A stretch of 64,000 nt of DNA, from NCBI GenBank assembly GCA_036346405.1, contig CM070553.1, positions 72,418,976 through 72,482,975 of the forward strand. Direction: 5' to 3'. Position numbers and translations under genes: made by a program. The stretch comes from Phyllostachys edulis. Taxonomy: Eukaryota; Streptophyta; Magnoliopsida; Poales; Poaceae. Of this stretch, positions 61,690 to 64,000 are shown one piece after another (the stretch's first letter is position 1; every line of letters starts with the position of its first letter). Under the pieces are notes generated by a model, which worked only from the letters and a program-made list of their open reading frames with translations, was not told where the DNA came from and searched no databases.

Positions 61690-63484
61690 TCCCTGTCGGG
61701 ACCCGAATCTGCAAATTCGGACCCTCTGTGTATTCTGACCTAGCCCCAAGATCACTAGCTAGTTCACACCGTGTCAACATTGATGAAATCATATCCATAT
61801 AACGAAATAGTTAAGATTAAGCCAAATAAAAAAGAAACAATGATATGGTCAAGGTTTTATAAATATTGCCACTAGGGCTTAAGATAGAATCATAAACTTG
61901 CAGCGGAAGAAACTCTTGTGGTAGCCATCCGACATACCCACATACAATTGAGTGGCGAACGTGACTTAGTTCACATGGTCTTCAAAGTACTCCTCTTCAT
62001 AGAACTCCGAGTTCCCTGGTTCTTTTTCAATGACTGATCAACAAATGGCGTATAGCCGTGAGTACATAAAGTACTCAGCAAGTCATAGGAAAATGTATGC
62101 AAATAGTATTTATGCAAGGCTTGAACAAGAGTAGCTTTATGGCTATTTTGCAGAAAACAGTATTGACTGTAAATATGGTACATAGATTGAAAAACACAAT
62201 TTAAAAGATTAAATACATAAATAAACAAGTACTTTGAAACAACTAGTGAACTACCTGTTCACTTCCTAACCATACAACCAGTGAACAACCTATTCACTTC
62301 CCAACCGTTCCACCATTTCAACATTTTTGAGAAAAATCTATCCCTTGTGTGAAATCACCAGGCATTATCCATAACCGGGGGCACGGCTATTCGAATAGTT
62401 TTTAACACTCTGCAGAGGTTGTATAGCTTGACCCACATGAGATAATCATCTTATAATGTCAAACATGACACACTTTCAAAGGCATGCGACTAAGTGATTA
62501 TCACAAGGCTTTTACAAAGCTCTGTTTTGACCCAGTTCTACTCGCTAAGGATTCGTTATTCTGGGCCCCTTCTTGCGACGCTTATCAACCCAAACAGAAT
62601 CAAATCAAAATATTGCTAATTATTTAGCCAGGTCCACTCCATCCTAGACATGTGGTTATACGGTATGGCCCAGATCAATAGCGCACAAAGTTAAGTCCTT
62701 AGTGACTACTTAGGCGAGTTAAACCGCATCCCAAATCATCTCCTTTACTGCACGATCAATCGCCTAAGTATGAAATCATTTTTGGTTCAAACCCGACCAA
62801 ATGGCAACCCTTGCCATGGCACAACAAATTTTCATAATAGTGGCCACGCCACAATTCCATATTTCATTAAGTCAAACTTTCATGAGTAATCATTGTGAAG
62901 GAACCCATCGTACAACTAAAGCATGACTAAGCATAATACGATACCCATGTTGGTAATAAAATATGTCCAACTAAAATTAACCCAGCCTATGATGTCCAAG
63001 GGTATATGTCAACATGTCATTCACAATTTTTCAAGGAGATATACTGTCGAATAGGTGTTTAGCTACTCCCGAAAATATTTAATAAAATTTAGCAATGCAT
63101 GTTAATTTAAAACAATATAATTTTATAAAATGGGTATAATCTTGTCAAAGGTCTACGACTTGCCTTCATCGAAATTTGCAGATGCTTCAGTAGATTGCTC
63201 TGGGAAGGTTTCAGAAACGCTATATTCTATACGTGCAAAACGAGACGAATAAATAACAGAAATTCAAATAAAATCCAAAAATTACAAAATATATACTAGA
63301 AGGTAGATAATGAATTTATATGGATTTAGGATCAAGAATCGATGAATTTGGAGTTCGTGATAGGGAGAACAAACATCCGAAAGTTTTGATGTCACAAGAA
63401 AAGGTATAATTCCGAAATATTGTTCACTTTCCGAGTACTGTTCATCTTCTGAGTACTGTTCACCTATTCGACTTCATGTGGTCG

Positions 63485-63555
63485 GAAGGAGTTATGACTA
63501 CCTGGTCGAAGGAGTTACGACTACCTAGTCAAAGGAGGTTTCGACTACATAGGGC
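63485..63555 (-). repeat. 25-bp tandem repeats in E8 U3/R region
   Basis: Three units of about 25 bp built on GGAGTTACGACTACCTGGTCGAA. They are preceded by two GAGTACTGTTCA copies (63436-63465). Confidence 0.75.
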
Positions 63556-63968
63556 AGAAGTGGCGGCGCTTGGCTACAAGCTCACCGGCGCTACTCGCCA
63601 CGACAAGCTATGTGAAGGTGCGCAAAAAGGAGAGATGATGCTGAACCTTATGCATTACCTTGCGGCGGCCGAGCACAACGGAGTGGCCGACGGAGAGAGG
63701 TTTTGCGGCGACGGAGTTAGGTCGACGACGGCAAGGGCGCTCCGGTGGTCCTCCGGTTGAGAGAGTGCACGCACGGGGACGAGCGGGTGAAGGTGATACT
63801 GGGGATGTAGATGAAGGTGATGGAGCGAGCTTGTCGGCGGCGGAATCAATAGCGGAAAAGCTTCGGGCGGCGAGGCTTCGACTGCAAATTTCGGTGAACT
63901 CGAGAGGATTGAGGCGAGGAGGGTGGCGGTGTTGAGATGAGATGGAGATGGCGCACCCGGGGCTCCCA

Positions 63969-63975
63969 TTTATAG
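63969..63975 (-). promoter_or_regulatory. TATA box in E8 LTR
   Basis: CTATAAA on the minus strand in a GC-rich context, just upstream of the CG-rich R region. Confidence 0.5.
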
Positions 63976-64000
63976 GGCAAGGGCGAGGTCGAAGTGGCGT

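Larger units (their letters stand above)
61694..64000 (-). repeat. E8 5' LTR (runs off the window)
   Basis: The LTR ends ...CGGGTCCCGACA at 61694, fixed by the adjacent PBS; this is the same terminus type as E2. It contains the GAGTAC inverted repeat (62056-62076), CTATTCGAATAG (62389-62400), the GGCAAGTCGTAGACC segment (63150) and a TATA box on the minus strand (63969-63975). Its homology to E1-E4, E6 and E7 ties that solo-LTR family to a Ty3/gypsy internal region, possibly Del/Tekay-like RIRE3/RIRE8 relatives (inference). Confidence 0.85.

Overview
The window is a stretch of plant nuclear genome, almost certainly from a grass. The evidence is one intact plant-specific longin-family gene, densely nested LTR retrotransposons, and a copia LTR whose start carries the ATGCCCTAGAGGCAAT signature familiar from Angela-like grass elements. 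The species cannot be fixed from the sequence. Roughly 85% of the window is transposable-element DNA. I see no operons, tRNA, rRNA or CRISPR.

Layout. 1-6712: 5' part of a minus-strand Ty1/copia element (E0) with decayed gag-pol, primer-binding site (PBS) and 5' LTR; its 3' half lies off the left edge. 6831-32061: a Russian-doll stack of five insertions, each bracketed by its own 5-bp target-site duplication (TSD): E1 (solo LTR, minus, AAGTG) contains E2 (solo LTR, plus, GTTAA/ATTAA), which contains E3 (solo LTR, minus, CCATT), which contains E4 (solo LTR, minus, GCAGT), which contains E5 (two-LTR copia element of about 11.7 kb, plus, CATCT). E1-E4 are related gypsy-type long LTRs of about 2.9-3.9 kb. 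E5 has an anomalous 3' end: 476 bp of its left flank is repeated between its polypurine tract (PPT) and its 3' LTR.

32067-43852 is the lowest-repeat part. It holds a LINE 3' fragment with a 14-bp TSD, the only convincing cellular gene (phytolongin, 38237-38983, single coding exon with a probable 5' UTR intron), and a Mutator-like inverted-repeat element with 11-bp TSDs that was itself hit by a solo LTR. 43858-48832 is a nearly complete small copia element (E9, TSD CCATT) with near-identical LTRs that differ mainly in an (AT)n tract.

49.8-57.2 kb holds two more long LTRs of the E1-E4 type (E6 truncated, E7 with an intact 3' end), separated by the 5' LTR and leader of another element (E10). 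58.1-58.8 kb has a large snapback hairpin abutting a CACTA-type terminus. 58.8-64 kb is a rearranged Ty3/gypsy element (E8): 5' LTR, PBS, gag and protease on the minus strand joined head-on to an RNase H/integrase zinc-finger segment on the plus strand. E8 shows what the internal region of the long-LTR family probably looked like before E1-E4 were reduced to solo LTRs.

No new multi-gene system was found. The strongest second-look items are the four-deep stack of solo LTRs from one related group, the duplicated flank inside E5, the doubled AT tract between E9 LTRs, the conserved palindromes shared by all long LTRs, and the gypsy inversion with the CACTA end. Element boundaries come from direct reading of matching TSDs and termini. 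Family names are inferences without database searches.
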